Notes: generated by a model from the letters alone, not told the origin. Positions 26,901 through 35,780 are shown, counted from the stretch's first letter. The stretch: 50,962 bases of DNA from an uncultured Angelakisella sp. (GCA_910585535.1 CAJUFK010000011.1:1-50962), one strand, 5' to 3'. Made by a program: numbers and translations.

Positions 26901-27523
26901 GCGGCATCGTAGACGGTATTAAGGGTTTCCTTGGAATACACAGCCCGTCCACTGTCTTTGCTGAAATCGGCGACAACATGGCCCTTGGCCTCGGCGGAGG
27001 CTTTGGTGAGGGCATGAAGGGCGTCACAGAGGATATTAAGGGAGCAATCCCGACAGACATTGACGGGCCGGAAATCAACATTCCAGCCCCCGATGTGCCT
27101 GACCCCAAGACGCCAAATGCACCGCCGGATTTGACCTATGGCGTGTACCCGAATGTGGAGAGCTACGACCTGCCGGGTAACGGCGGACCAGTGTTCTATT
27201 CCATAAACACCGCTACAGGTGACGACGATTATGACCCGTCGGATGGCGACGGTACGCCTAAGCCTGCACCCGGCGGCGGAAACGGTGATTATCCTGATCC
27301 GGTCGGTGGAAACCCCGGCGGCGGAGACGGCCCGTCTGAGGTTGTCTTTGCGCCGGAGGTAAAAATCGAAATCGTGGTACAGGGCAACGCCGATGACGCA
27401 GCTCTGGAGGAGCTGAAGGCTACGCTCAGAGAAGAATTTGAAGCGAAGATGAGAGAGCTGTTTGCTGAGTTCCGCGAGGAGGAACTTCAGCGGGCGGCTC
27501 TGAAGAACCAGTTTGCATTTTGA
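23975..27523 (+). CDS. Tape measure protein
   Basis: 1182 residues from GTG 23975 behind GGGAGGGGAG; the largest gene in the window. Residues 1-155 hold four near copies of an ENIRELTEDIGD/INADT-type unit. A TP901-like tape-measure core follows near residues 340-600 (MGYTVDELNDST, MALAGYDAETSMAML, SDMVTDAQSALG). Residues about 670-960 are a long hydrophobic helical array with near-regular 'ENLP-IL--GA-IL-SIA-G' units. A Gly/Pro/Asp-rich linker and a charged coiled coil end the protein. It sets tail length, about 177 nm if 0.15 nm per residue applies. Confidence 0.9.
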   Translation: MDEARSLQYSIEVKTNIEKAEQDIQSLISQCGKLRAEASGGIDINADVDIGEAAENIRELTEDIGDFRADAGAGVVINADTERAEENVRELTEGIGSIETGTVEVDVDTEEAQDNVKRLAERVTNLGHDPPDIKIDADTSEAERNIRDLTDDIGDLSDDASSIGSAFRKSFLAGVDSGNSFASSLRSGVGGAITYAGEKVTEFKDNVVTRMKGAADNVVSSAKSIGQGFAHPIETIKTGLGGAIDSAKNKFVSFVRGADDAADAADDVGDAAAGAKPDVEGLGEAAEKSGSKFEKLGDILKGIGKAAVVGVTAATVAVGGFAAASVNTGMAFDSSMSQVAATMGYTVDELNDSTSEASQNFSQLREFAMEMGANTAFSASQSADALNYMALAGYDAETSMAMLPNVLNLAAAGGIELASASDMVTDAQSALGLTLKETNELVDMMAKTSSKSNTSVAQLGEAILTVGGTAKTLSGGTTELNMALGVLADNGIKGAEGGTALRNMILSLSAPTDKAAAQLKAMGVEAFDAEGNLRPLNETFGDLNGALSTMTQEEQTQALNAIFNKVDLKSVNAMLGTSAERFDELSDSIANSKGAAQGMADTQLDNLAGDITLFKSALEGAQIVISDELTPSLREFTQFGTEAVTKLSDAFQEGGLTGAMGALGGILSDGLGMIIEKLPMAIDAGMQLLGALGQGLLDNMPLIIDAAIQIVTTLGKGILSSLPVLAGAAMQVVASLASGIAGMLPELIPSVVETVMLIASTLIENLPLIIDAGMQLISGLADGIIGAIPILIEQLPELINQILGFLTESLPVILEQGAAILTSIADGLIGAIPLLVDMLPEVISSIIGFVTENLPTILTQGVQILTTLATGIISALPELISQIPAIISGIVGTLSENFPSIVSTGVTLLLELGSGIISAIPELLAQLPAIGAAILGAFGEIPGMVIDVGKNIVEGLWGGISSMASWVADKVKSFAGGIVDGIKGFLGIHSPSTVFAEIGDNMALGLGGGFGEGMKGVTEDIKGAIPTDIDGPEINIPAPDVPDPKTPNAPPDLTYGVYPNVESYDLPGNGGPVFYSINTATGDDDYDPSDGDGTPKPAPGGGNGDYPDPVGGNPGGGDGPSEVVFAPEVKIEIVVQGNADDAALEELKATLREEFEAKMRELFAEFREEELQRAALKNQFAF

Positions 27524-27538
27524 TGGGAGGTGTACGGC

Positions 27539-28135
27539 ATGGCATATACGCTGACTGGCAGAAAGAGCGGAACCGTCCGGTTTGAGCCGCGCTCTACGGG
27601 CGTGGTTGAGAAGGAAAGCGAGAGCTACAGCAGCTCGGTCACATCGAATCCGATTGAAGACGGAGGCGAGATAAACGACCATGTGAACAATGCCGCCGGA
27701 ACCCTCAGCATCTCCGGCACGATTATTGGCGGAGATGGCGCGATCAGTGCATTGAAGGCGATGCGGGCGAAGCGCGAGCTGATTACCTATATCGGCGTTA
27801 CGCGGATGTCGAATCTGGTGTTTACAGCTTTGAAGTTTGAACGCTCGTCTAAGAACAAAAACGGTGCGGCCTTCTCAGCCACGCTGAAACAGGTGCAGAC
27901 CGCCGCGTCTGAGTATGTCCCAATGGACGCGGCGGTCTCCATGACGAGCCAAGATGACGGGAAAAGTTCTGACCGGCAACTGGCAAAGACCGCGAATTAC
28001 GGCCTCACCGTGATAGCCATACAGACGGTGAGTTCGTCCAGCGCGGAGAGGTATGAGGAAGCGTACAGGCAGACCAGCAGCTCCGCTCCGCTCACGCGGC
28101 AGACGGGCGGCTATGCAGGTTTGGCAGTAATGTGA
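27539..28135 (+). CDS. Dit-like tail/baseplate protein
   Basis: 198 residues, ATG 27539 behind GGAGGTG. SGTVRFEPRSTGVVEKESESY followed by TLSISGTIIGGDGA resembles the N-terminal domain of Dit-like proteins of contractile-tailed Firmicute phages, which replace XkdP here. It probably sits at the tube-baseplate junction. Confidence 0.65.
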   Translation: MAYTLTGRKSGTVRFEPRSTGVVEKESESYSSSVTSNPIEDGGEINDHVNNAAGTLSISGTIIGGDGAISALKAMRAKRELITYIGVTRMSNLVFTALKFERSSKNKNGAAFSATLKQVQTAASEYVPMDAAVSMTSQDDGKSSDRQLAKTANYGLTVIAIQTVSSSSAERYEEAYRQTSSSAPLTRQTGGYAGLAVM

Positions 28136-28148
28136 AGGAGGTGCGGGT

Positions 28149-28505
28149 ATGGCTCTGCAACTGGTTGACCTTAACTCGGATGTCGAGTATCTGGCGATTG
28201 ATGTGTCGCAGATTCCGTACTCGTTTTCCGTGAAGCTGGTCGATAAGACCTACACCTTTACGGTGAAGTATAACGACGCAGGGAAGTTTTTCACGGTGGA
28301 CCTGCTGGATGTGAACGGGAATGTTCTGGCCTTCGGTGAGGTTATCCGGTACGGGCGCCCGCTGTTCAATGTTGTGGAGGATGAGCGGTTTCCGATACCG
28401 GTCATCATCCCGTCCTGCATCACTGATACCGATGTGTCTGAGGTGACATGGGAGAACTTCGGAAAAGATGTGAAGCTGTACTTGTATGACAGGAAGGTGA
28501 GCTGA
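28149..28505 (+). CDS. Baseplate plug-like protein (Pam3 gp18-like)
   Basis: 118 residues, ATG 28149 behind AAGGAGGTG. All-beta, with YSFSVKLVDKTYTFTVKYN and a final KLYLYDRKV, similar in layout to the small 'baseplate plug' proteins next to hub genes. Assigned by layout and position. Confidence 0.6.
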   Translation: MALQLVDLNSDVEYLAIDVSQIPYSFSVKLVDKTYTFTVKYNDAGKFFTVDLLDVNGNVLAFGEVIRYGRPLFNVVEDERFPIPVIIPSCITDTDVSEVTWENFGKDVKLYLYDRKVS

Positions 28506-28506
28506 T

Positions 28507-29610
28507 ATGGCATTTTGGATTCGAGCGGCTACGCTCACGATTGGAAATAACAAGTACGATTTGGACGGGCTGGATTTCGCCTTTGAAATCCCGTTCGAGG
28601 ACAGCGATGAGCCGCCGGTGGCTACGGTGAAGGTTACGAACCTCTCCGCCAACACCCGCAACAACATCAAGAAGAATGACCCTGTTGTGCTGAACGCGGG
28701 GTATGAAGGCGATGTGGGCTGCATCTTGGTCGGCAGGGTCGTCGGTCTGAAACATAAGCAGAACAATGTGGACTGGACCTCGACGCTGACCGTGCAGCCC
28801 TGCGCCGACGAGATTCTGGGGCGGCTCATCAATAAGACCTACACCGAGAACATAAAGGCGTCTGTGATGATTCGAGACCTCCTGAACATTTTCGGCGTTG
28901 AGGTTGCGAAGTGTGAGCTGTCCATAGATACGGTCTACCCACGCGGGCGGGTCTGCCGTGGCAATCTGAAGCAGGTGCTGACGGAGATCGTGGTGAGTGA
29001 GTGCAAGAGCCGGTTCATCGTCCGAGCCACTGGGCAAATCTATATCACAAAGGCTGAGGACGGCATAAATAACGGGCTGATTCTCACGCCTGCGACCGGC
29101 CTGCTTCGTTCTGATGAGGAGCAGGTGCCTATTCCATTGGAGACAAAAGCCAACTCCCAGAAGACGGGAGAAGACCGCGATGAGGACACGATTTCCCGGT
29201 CCTGCCTGCTGAATTACCATGTGGCGACAGCGGAAGTGGTGAAGGTGCAGGCCAGCGATTTGAACGGAAAGTTTCTGGTGGTAAAGGGAAAGCACTCCGG
29301 CAGCAGAACAGGCGATTGGAAGACAGACATGGAGCTGAGGCCCTTTAGCCCACCTGCCCCGGCAGCTTCGTCCAGTGGCGGAGGCGGCAGTGGTGGAGGC
29401 ACCGGCGGACACGCTGTCGGCGATACCGTAAACTTCATCGGGACGCGGCATTATGTCAGCAGCACAGGAGATACCGGCTACAACTGCAAGCCGGGAGAAG
29501 CGAGGATAACGCTGATTGCACCCGGCGCGGTGCATCCGTACCATCTGGTCCACACGACCGGCAGCGCATCGACTGTGTACGGCTGGGTGAATGAATCGGA
29601 TATAGCGTAA
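28507..29610 (+). CDS. Baseplate hub protein with C-terminal SH3-like domain
   Basis: 367 residues, ATG 28507. Residues 1 to about 280 form a gp27/XkdQ-like hub (PVATVKVTNLSANTRNNI, LLNIFGVEVAKCELS). A Ser/Gly linker (SSSGGGGSGGG near 285-296) leads to a 65-residue domain (GDTVNFIGTRHYVSSTGDTG ... YGWVNESDIA) that resembles a bacterial SH3 or wall-binding module. The hub organises the spike and may touch the cell wall during injection. Confidence 0.75.
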   Translation: MAFWIRAATLTIGNNKYDLDGLDFAFEIPFEDSDEPPVATVKVTNLSANTRNNIKKNDPVVLNAGYEGDVGCILVGRVVGLKHKQNNVDWTSTLTVQPCADEILGRLINKTYTENIKASVMIRDLLNIFGVEVAKCELSIDTVYPRGRVCRGNLKQVLTEIVVSECKSRFIVRATGQIYITKAEDGINNGLILTPATGLLRSDEEQVPIPLETKANSQKTGEDRDEDTISRSCLLNYHVATAEVVKVQASDLNGKFLVVKGKHSGSRTGDWKTDMELRPFSPPAPAASSSGGGGSGGGTGGHAVGDTVNFIGTRHYVSSTGDTGYNCKPGEARITLIAPGAVHPYHLVHTTGSASTVYGWVNESDIA

Positions 29611-29633
29611 AAAAGAGAGGAGGGAGACCGGCG

Positions 29634-30299
29634 GTGTCCAGTGTAAATCCGTATAACTACGAAGCAATTCACGACCAAAAGCTGCGCGAATCTATCTGCG
29701 TCGCAGCCATTGTGAAAGTGATGGCGTTCGACAAAAGCCGGATGACCGTCAATGTTCAGCCTCTCTCAAAACATCTGGAGAACGGTAACTATGAGACCCA
29801 GCCGCCGATTTTGCAAGTGCCTGTTGCAGTCACTCGCACCGGCGGCTTTATTTTCAGACCGTGGATAAAGCCGGGGGATGTGGGCGTGGTGGTATATCTC
29901 GACCACGACATGGACAGCGCAGTCACCGGCGGCAAGGAGACGAAGCCCATGACAGAGCGCAACCACTCCACAAGTGATGCCATTTTCATTGGCGGCATCG
30001 TGTCGAGCGGATTTGCTGCCGACGAGTTCCCGGACAGCGCCCATGTGCTTGCAAAAGAGGACGGGACAATTTATGTCGCTGTCACAGAAGAAATGGTCTC
30101 CATCAAGAACAACGATACGACAGCGGATTTTAAGGCTGATTCCGTTGACATCAAGACCACGACGGTGAATATCACAGCAGATGTCCGCGTTACTGGAGAA
30201 ATCACGGCTACGAAGGACATTCTCGCGGAGAGCAGCATAAGCGGGGCGCATCACACGCACCCCGGATGCTCCGGCGGGTCCACCGGACAGCCCAAGTGA
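29634..30299 (+). CDS. Baseplate spike protein (gpV / gp45-like)
   Basis: 221 residues from GTG 29634 behind GAGGGAG. An OB-like N-terminal domain contains FIFRPWIKPGDVGVVVYLDHD. A beta-helix region of repeated I-A-V strands follows (ADSVDIKTTTVNITADVRVTG). The tip ends SGAHHTHPGCSGGSTGQP, with the HxH motif that binds iron in P2 and phi92 spikes. It is the membrane-piercing needle. Confidence 0.85.
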   Translation: MSSVNPYNYEAIHDQKLRESICVAAIVKVMAFDKSRMTVNVQPLSKHLENGNYETQPPILQVPVAVTRTGGFIFRPWIKPGDVGVVVYLDHDMDSAVTGGKETKPMTERNHSTSDAIFIGGIVSSGFAADEFPDSAHVLAKEDGTIYVAVTEEMVSIKNNDTTADFKADSVDIKTTTVNITADVRVTGEITATKDILAESSISGAHHTHPGCSGGSTGQPK

Positions 30300-30312
30300 G
30301 GAGGGGTGCAGC

Positions 30313-30684
30313 ATGGGAGAGAATATGACGCTGCTGATCGACCCGGAGACCCGTGACCTTGTGTTTGACGCTGAAGGCTCTTTCCAGAAGATATACGATG
30401 AGGACACAGTAGTCCAGAATATACGCCATGCTTTGGTGACTTGGAAGCAGGAGTTCTTCGCTGACCCTGAGCACGGCACAGACTACGAACGCATCATGGG
30501 TACGAATCAGAACGAGATTGAGGTAGAGGAAATCAAAGAGATTCTTCGAGAGGCTATTTTTCAAGAGCCGAATGTCTCTCGGATTGACACGATGACCGTC
30601 ACCTATGACGGGCGGAGCATTTCTGCGGAGTTTTCCGCGACCCTTGTAAATGACGAGCAGATCAGTTTGGAGGTGACGGCGTAA
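30313..30684 (+). CDS. Baseplate wedge protein (gp25 / XkdS-like)
   Basis: 123 residues, ATG 30313 behind GAGGAGGGG. D-VVQNIRHALVTWKQEFF and DYERIMG near 40-65 fit the DUF2634/gp25 family. It helps start sheath assembly. The stop overlaps the next ATG (TAATG). Confidence 0.82.
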   Translation: MGENMTLLIDPETRDLVFDAEGSFQKIYDEDTVVQNIRHALVTWKQEFFADPEHGTDYERIMGTNQNEIEVEEIKEILREAIFQEPNVSRIDTMTVTYDGRSISAEFSATLVNDEQISLEVTA

Positions 30685-31862
30685 TGGCAAAAGCAACTGA
30701 CTGGGGCCTGACCGATGCCGGGTTTAGGCGACCCACTTATGCAGAGCTGCTGGATGCTCTGGAGCATAAAGCACGGGAGCTGTTCGGCTCCAAAGCCAAC
30801 CTGACCGTACGCTCTCCGCTGGGCATCTTCCTGCGGATATACGCATGGGTGCTGAACCTCCTGTTTTCCACGCTGGAGGATGTGTATAACAGCCGGTTCA
30901 TTGACACGGCGGTAGGCTCCAGTCTGTATAACCTCGGCAGAGCAATCGGGCTGCGGCTGCTGGGTGCGCAGAAAGCCGTCGGCTATCTGACCTTCTCCGG
31001 CGAAGACGGCGTGGAAGTCCCGGAGAGCTTTCTGGCAGAAACCATCGCGGGAGCGCAGTATGTCACGCTGTCGTCTGGCGTAATTACAGACGGCAGTGTA
31101 ACACTCCCCGCCTCGGCGGTTATACCCGGCCCTGACGGGAACACGCCGGAGAACACGATAACGAATATTACGAATCCGAAATCTGGCATCTATGAAGTCA
31201 CCAACCAGAAACGGTTTGAGGGCGGCAGGAACACCGAAACAGATGCTGAGTTTCGGGAGCGGTACTATATCTCGGTAGACTTCGCAGGCGGCGTGAACAT
31301 TGACGCAATCGTAGCTGAGGTCTACGAAAGCGTGGAGGCTGTCATAGCGGTTTCCGGCGAGGAGAACGACACCGATTATGTGAGCGCCAGCGGCCTGCCT
31401 CCCCATTCCATCGAGATTGTCGCATACGGCGGTCTGGATGAGGAGATCGCGCAGGCAATCTACCGCCGGAAAGCGGCGGGCATCGAGAGCTTCGGAAACA
31501 CTATGATTCCGGTCATCACTGCTTCGGGTGCGACGAAGGAGATATACTTCAGCCGACCGGCGCCTGTGAATGTGTGGGTGAAAGTGTTCAACCTCTCGAC
31601 CGACAGGCATTTCCCGCTGGACGGCATCGAGCAGATAAAGCGGAGCATCGTGGCGTATATCGGCGCTGATACCAGAGGCGGGCTGAACATCGGGCAGGAT
31701 GTTGTTTGCGTAAAGCTGCCCACCGAAGTCCTGAAAGTGCCGGGGGTGGTGGATTTCGATTTACAGCTCAGTGCAGACGGTGAGACCTATAGCTGGGATA
31801 ACATCAGCATTTTGTCCCGGCAGAAGGCCGTGACCGATGAAAGCATGGTGGTTGTGATATGA
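30684..31862 (+). CDS. Baseplate J-like protein (XkdT)
   Basis: 392 residues, ATG 30684. ARELFGSKANLTVRSPLGIF at the start, GGRNTETDAEFRERYY near 180 and GSSLYNLGRAIGLRL near 80 are typical of the gpJ/gp6 wedge family. It forms the ring around the hub and controls the contraction signal. Confidence 0.9.
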   Translation: MAKATDWGLTDAGFRRPTYAELLDALEHKARELFGSKANLTVRSPLGIFLRIYAWVLNLLFSTLEDVYNSRFIDTAVGSSLYNLGRAIGLRLLGAQKAVGYLTFSGEDGVEVPESFLAETIAGAQYVTLSSGVITDGSVTLPASAVIPGPDGNTPENTITNITNPKSGIYEVTNQKRFEGGRNTETDAEFRERYYISVDFAGGVNIDAIVAEVYESVEAVIAVSGEENDTDYVSASGLPPHSIEIVAYGGLDEEIAQAIYRRKAAGIESFGNTMIPVITASGATKEIYFSRPAPVNVWVKVFNLSTDRHFPLDGIEQIKRSIVAYIGADTRGGLNIGQDVVCVKLPTEVLKVPGVVDFDLQLSADGETYSWDNISILSRQKAVTDESMVVVI

Positions 31863-33448
31863 AAGACTACCTGTCCAAGATGCTAAATGCCCTGACCAGC
31901 GCATACAGCCGGAAGGATTACGACAACCTCCGATGTGGCCTTTCGCCTGAGACGAACATCGGCAAGCTGTTCGCCGTCTTTGCGTGGGGGCTGAATATGG
32001 TCCAAGAGCAGGCAGAGAAGATAAAGGCTTGGGATAATCTGGACAATGCGCAAGGCTCGGTGCTGGACCGTTACGGAGCTAACTTCGGTGTACGGCGTGA
32101 CGGTACAACAGATGAGTTCTACCGGCTGGAAATCCGAGTAAAAGTGATGTCTCAGCTCAGCGGCGGCGACGATGATACGGTCATCAATGCCGCCGCTGAG
32201 CTGTTAGGTGTAGCACCGAGCGACATTGAGCTGGAAGATGATTTTCCGGCCAAGAAGAAGATGATGGTGAACGCTCTGGCTATTCCACCAGAGCGGCAGA
32301 AGCTCATAGACCAGATCGCCGCAGACCTGAAGCGCCTGCTTGCCGCCGGTGTCGGCTTTGGGATGTACCTTGTGTATATCTTCCGCCATGTTATCGAGGT
32401 CAGCTATGAGCTGGAAGCGTGGAGCTATTCGATGCCGCCATGCAACACGCTGTACTGCGGAACCTTCCCGTGCAGAGCTACGCTGGGATGGACAACACGG
32501 TCTGTAATCCGGGCGTCTGTCCGGCTGGACCTGCCGACATATTTGACGCGGTTCTGCGGCACCTACCCTGAGATTGCAACGCTGGGCTGGCTGACCCATG
32601 CGGATATTCAGCTCAGCTCCGATGTGCTTCATGCGCTCGCAGACAGCGAGCCGTGCGGAGATATTCTGTGCGGTACTCGCCCGGTGGATGCCACCGTCGG
32701 CTGGAGCGAACTGACCTCTGTGCTTGCGTCCGCTTCGCTGGAGACGCTGGCCTATCTGGTGCGCGTATGCGGCACTTACCCGAACACCGCGACACTCGGC
32801 TGGGTCATGCGGGCTATAGCTGAGGCAGGCTTCTCCCTTGAAGATATTCAGAGTGACGGAAAGCCCTGCGGAATCGAGCCTGATACCGCAACACTGGGGC
32901 AGGTATTACAGTCTATCGCTGCTGTCCCCGGCGACGCCTCCGGGCGGACCTTCGAGCCTCCTGTAGCTGGTGATGAGGAGTGCGGAACGATTCCTTCTGC
33001 TTCTACCATCGCTCACCGCATCGAGGCGGCGATCCGCTCCAATCCGGCGCTTGCGGATGTCTCGGTCATTCCGCCGTTTGCAAACACGGAACGGGCGGGA
33101 GTGTTCCCGGACAAGGCGACCTTTGCCTTTATCGTCGATGGTGGCGCGGATGTTTCCGCCAGTGCCGAGGGCATCAAGAAAACGCCTGCCAGAAGCGGCA
33201 TGACGCGCTCTGGCACGACCCCTGAAAGAACAATGACCGGCGGCACTGCCGAGGCAGAGGCGGCAATCTCCGGCTCTGTGGACGGCGTTTTGGTGGATGC
33301 TCCATACGAGAACACAGATTGCGGCACTTCGCCCAAGACCACCGGCACAGGTGCTCAGACAGCATCTGAGGCTACGCTTGCTTGCTCTGCGGAGGGATTC
33401 ACTGCATCCGCGCCGCTGTGCAATACAAAATACTGCGGTCAGAACTGA
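31859..33448 (+). CDS. Baseplate gpI-position protein with nine CGT-x-P repeats
   Basis: 529 residues, ATG 31859 overlapping the J stop. Residues 1 to about 190 (LSPETNIGKLFAVFAWGLN, GSVLDRYGANFGV) form a baseplate domain that binds next to J. From about residue 195 to the end, nine tandem units of 33-39 residues begin with CGT-x-P-x-x-AT-x-GW or a degenerate form, e.g. CGTYPEIATLGW. Later units lose Cys or Trp. The protein ends NTKYCGQN, echoing the first unit's NTLYCG. This array is not one I recognise and could form a fibre or receptor-contact rod. Confidence 0.7.
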   Translation: MKDYLSKMLNALTSAYSRKDYDNLRCGLSPETNIGKLFAVFAWGLNMVQEQAEKIKAWDNLDNAQGSVLDRYGANFGVRRDGTTDEFYRLEIRVKVMSQLSGGDDDTVINAAAELLGVAPSDIELEDDFPAKKKMMVNALAIPPERQKLIDQIAADLKRLLAAGVGFGMYLVYIFRHVIEVSYELEAWSYSMPPCNTLYCGTFPCRATLGWTTRSVIRASVRLDLPTYLTRFCGTYPEIATLGWLTHADIQLSSDVLHALADSEPCGDILCGTRPVDATVGWSELTSVLASASLETLAYLVRVCGTYPNTATLGWVMRAIAEAGFSLEDIQSDGKPCGIEPDTATLGQVLQSIAAVPGDASGRTFEPPVAGDEECGTIPSASTIAHRIEAAIRSNPALADVSVIPPFANTERAGVFPDKATFAFIVDGGADVSASAEGIKKTPARSGMTRSGTTPERTMTGGTAEAEAAISGSVDGVLVDAPYENTDCGTSPKTTGTGAQTASEATLACSAEGFTASAPLCNTKYCGQN

Positions 33449-33466
33449 CCGGGAAAGGAGGACGGC

Positions 33467-33769
33467 ATGGCGTTCTACACGGAGGAATATCTCGCAAAGA
33501 GGCGAAAGAAGTGGATTGATTCGCTCACCCTGTTCCAGTACGAGGAAGACGGTGTGTGGAAGACCGCGCAGGTCAACAGCAAGACCGTCGAGGGAACTGA
33601 CCTCATCGTTCTGGCGAACGCTCCCAGCACTGGCAGCAGCGGCAAGATTACCGCTGTGCGGGTTTACGACAGCGACGGCGTACTCGCGGGAAGTGCCACC
33701 GTCAACATCGAGCACACCAGCGTCCAAAACACGCTGCTGAAATTCGTGCTCCCGATTAAGGAGGTGTAA
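33467..33769 (+). CDS. Hypothetical tail-tip protein (100 residues)
   Basis: ATG 33467 behind AAAGGAGG. It begins MAFYTEEYLAKRRKKWIDSL and continues beta-rich. It sits between baseplate and fibre genes, so it is probably a small tail-tip or fibre-connector protein. Confidence 0.6.
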   Translation: MAFYTEEYLAKRRKKWIDSLTLFQYEEDGVWKTAQVNSKTVEGTDLIVLANAPSTGSSGKITAVRVYDSDGVLAGSATVNIEHTSVQNTLLKFVLPIKEV

Positions 33770-33772
33770 ATC

Positions 33773-34243
33773 GTGTACCACAGAACACATTGGCTTGACC
33801 ATGTGACAGATCAGAACGGCGCAGTCATCCAACAGGGGACGCTTCAGGACCAAGCCCATTTCAACAACATGGAGGTGGGCATCGCGGACGCGAATTTCGC
33901 GGCGCAGGTTTTGACAGAGGGCTACCTTCAGCTCCGTCGGCAGGTCGAGCACGACAGCACCGAGATTTTCGCGGAAATTCTCGGTGAGACCCACACGGTG
34001 ACGCTGACCAACAGCAAGGCGTTTCCGTTCAACTCTACCGTCAGCTCCCCCGTGACGGTAGCACTGACGCAGAACCGCAGGAACCTGTACTACTCCGTAG
34101 AAGCAACTGCTGTGAAGGTCAGCGGTGGGCTTTTGGGGGAAATCCACATCACAGACAAGGCGCTTAACGGCTTTAAGGTGTCGTTCGACGGCTCCGCAAA
34201 GAGCGTTACGCTGGAGCTGAAAATTAAGGGAGGTATGGCGTAA
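33773..34243 (+). CDS. Tail fibre-region protein (156 residues)
   Basis: GTG 33773 follows AAGGAGGTG. The opening MYHRTHWLDHVTDQNGAVIQQGTL pattern is common to short phage proteins that join the baseplate to receptor-binding fibres. It is beta-rich in the second half. Function inferred from position. Confidence 0.6.
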   Translation: MYHRTHWLDHVTDQNGAVIQQGTLQDQAHFNNMEVGIADANFAAQVLTEGYLQLRRQVEHDSTEIFAEILGETHTVTLTNSKAFPFNSTVSSPVTVALTQNRRNLYYSVEATAVKVSGGLLGEIHITDKALNGFKVSFDGSAKSVTLELKIKGGMA

Positions 34244-34647
34244 TGGCTACCAAAGTGAAGGTTATCGAGAAGAATGAGGGCCAGAAGATCGCGTGGAAGC
34301 AGAGCACCACGAAGCTGACCTTCGGTGACGACGAGCTGATGGTCAATGTCGCCAAGTACCAGAAGGACTGGCCTGTGCAGCTCGACATCTGCGGCGACAG
34401 GGACGGGAATCTGGTGCTGGGCGTCGGCGAGGGCCGCTACTATGTGGCTCAGGTTGACATCCCCGCCGTGAAGTACACAGAGCCGCAGCCCATCGAGCCG
34501 GATGAGGCTGAGATTGCGGCAGCGGCTGAGAGCGAGAACGGCGAGGGTGGCGGTATGCAGCAGCGGTTCACCCCGGCTGAGGTCATCCCGCTGGAGATGT
34601 CCGATGTTACTCTGACCCTGTGGGCCATCAACGGCCTGCGCAAATAA
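34243..34647 (+). CDS. Tail fibre-region protein (134 residues)
   Basis: ATG 34243 overlaps the previous stop. It has a short beta-rich domain, an acidic low-complexity stretch (DEAEIAAAAESENGEGGG near 87-104) and a hydrophobic end. It directly precedes the variable receptor-type protein and may help mount it on the tail. Confidence 0.55.
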   Translation: MATKVKVIEKNEGQKIAWKQSTTKLTFGDDELMVNVAKYQKDWPVQLDICGDRDGNLVLGVGEGRYYVAQVDIPAVKYTEPQPIEPDEAEIAAAAESENGEGGGMQQRFTPAEVIPLEMSDVTLTLWAINGLRK

Positions 34648-34667
34648 GAAACAGGAGGAAAAACACT

Positions 34668-35768
34668 ATGGCGAACTTTGACACAACCGGTCTCGCGCTG
34701 GCGGCAGTCTGCCCCAGCAACAAGATGATTACCGATGATAAGGGGATGCCCAGCTTCTATGTGCAGGTCGGCACTCAGAAGCTGTCCGCTCTGCTGACTG
34801 GCGGGGATGATTCCGTTCACCCCGCGTTCCGCGTGAGTGGCGTGGAGCAGCCGAGCATCTACATCGGCAAGTACCAGGGCATCGCGGATGCCAACCGCAT
34901 TTACAGCCTCCCCGGTGTGGACCCGATGGTCAGCGTTGACCTTGATACCTACGAGCAGTATTGCCGGAACAAGGGCTTCGGTCATCACTGCATCACGGCG
35001 GCAGAGTGGGCGTTTCTGGCCCTCTGGTGCAAGAAGAACGGCACTCAGCCCAAAGGCAACAATAACTACGGCAAGGACACCACAGAGAGCATCTATCAGG
35101 CCATTCCGGTCCCCGGTGTGCGTGACAGCGGCAGAGTTGCCCGCGTCCTCACTGGCACCGGCCCTCTGAGCTGGCGGCACAATGGGCAGCTCGATGGCAT
35201 CTGCGACCTGAACGGCAACATCTGGGAATGGGTTGCGGGCATCCGCCTTGTACGGGGCGAGCTTCAGGTCATTCCGTATAACAACGCTGCTGACCCTGAT
35301 GTGGACACCGGCGCGGCCTCTGCCCAGTGGAAAGCCGTCAAAGCGGCGGCGACTTCGTGGGAGGATCTGTTTATCACCCCGAACGGTCAGGGAACGACTG
35401 CGGGCAGCATCAAGCTGGACTATGTGTCCGGTCATTGGCAGTGGCAGGCTGCGGCTATCGCCAGCCAGAGCGACAGCAGCCGGTCTGGTACTTTCGCTGC
35501 TACCACCTGCACCGGTCTGAGCGCCACCGCCAAGCTGTATTTGCAGGCGATGGCTCTGATGCCGGAGGACGGTGCCGCTGCGGAGGACTACAACGGCGAC
35601 CACTTCTGGGCCAACAATGCTGCTGAGGAACGCTGTGCGTTTCGTGGTGGCAGCTGGTACGATGGCGCGCTCGCTGGGGTGTTCGGCTTGGACTTCGACA
35701 ATCCGCGCTCCGATGTCAGCTGGCGCCTCGGCGGGCGCCCCGCTTTTGTCGAACTGGAAACTGAATAA
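34668..35768 (+). CDS. DGR target protein (C-type lectin / FGE-like fold), likely receptor binding
   Basis: 366 residues, ATG 34668 behind ACAGGAGG. The protein has an FGE-sulfatase/C-type lectin plan: ITAAEWAFLALW near 110, GICDLNGNIWEWVAG near 183-197, and a C-terminal CAFRGGSWYDGALAGVFG ... GGRPAF segment. Residues about 323-359 are the variable region of the retroelement. By analogy with phage BPP-1 Mtd it probably displays variable residues on a fixed scaffold at the tail tip to meet changing host receptors. It is the last structural gene before Avd and the reverse transcriptase. Confidence 0.88.
   Translation: MANFDTTGLALAAVCPSNKMITDDKGMPSFYVQVGTQKLSALLTGGDDSVHPAFRVSGVEQPSIYIGKYQGIADANRIYSLPGVDPMVSVDLDTYEQYCRNKGFGHHCITAAEWAFLALWCKKNGTQPKGNNNYGKDTTESIYQAIPVPGVRDSGRVARVLTGTGPLSWRHNGQLDGICDLNGNIWEWVAGIRLVRGELQVIPYNNAADPDVDTGAASAQWKAVKAAATSWEDLFITPNGQGTTAGSIKLDYVSGHWQWQAAAIASQSDSSRSGTFAATTCTGLSATAKLYLQAMALMPEDGAAAEDYNGDHFWANNAAEERCAFRGGSWYDGALAGVFGLDFDNPRSDVSWRLGGRPAFVELETE
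35634..35744 (+). repeat. DGR variable repeat (VR)
   Basis: 111-bp near-copy of the template repeat at 36330-36440. The two differ at 15 positions, and in every case the template base is A (to G ten times, to T three times, to C twice). The last 17 bp are identical and GC-rich, as expected for the initiation-of-mutagenic-homing site. Confidence 0.95.
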
Positions 35769-35780
35769 CTGGTAACTGAC

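Noticed and set aside
26357..27682. 441-codon minus-strand frame opposite the tape measure
   Set aside because: Artefact of the repetitive plus-strand coding sequence; nothing recognisable.
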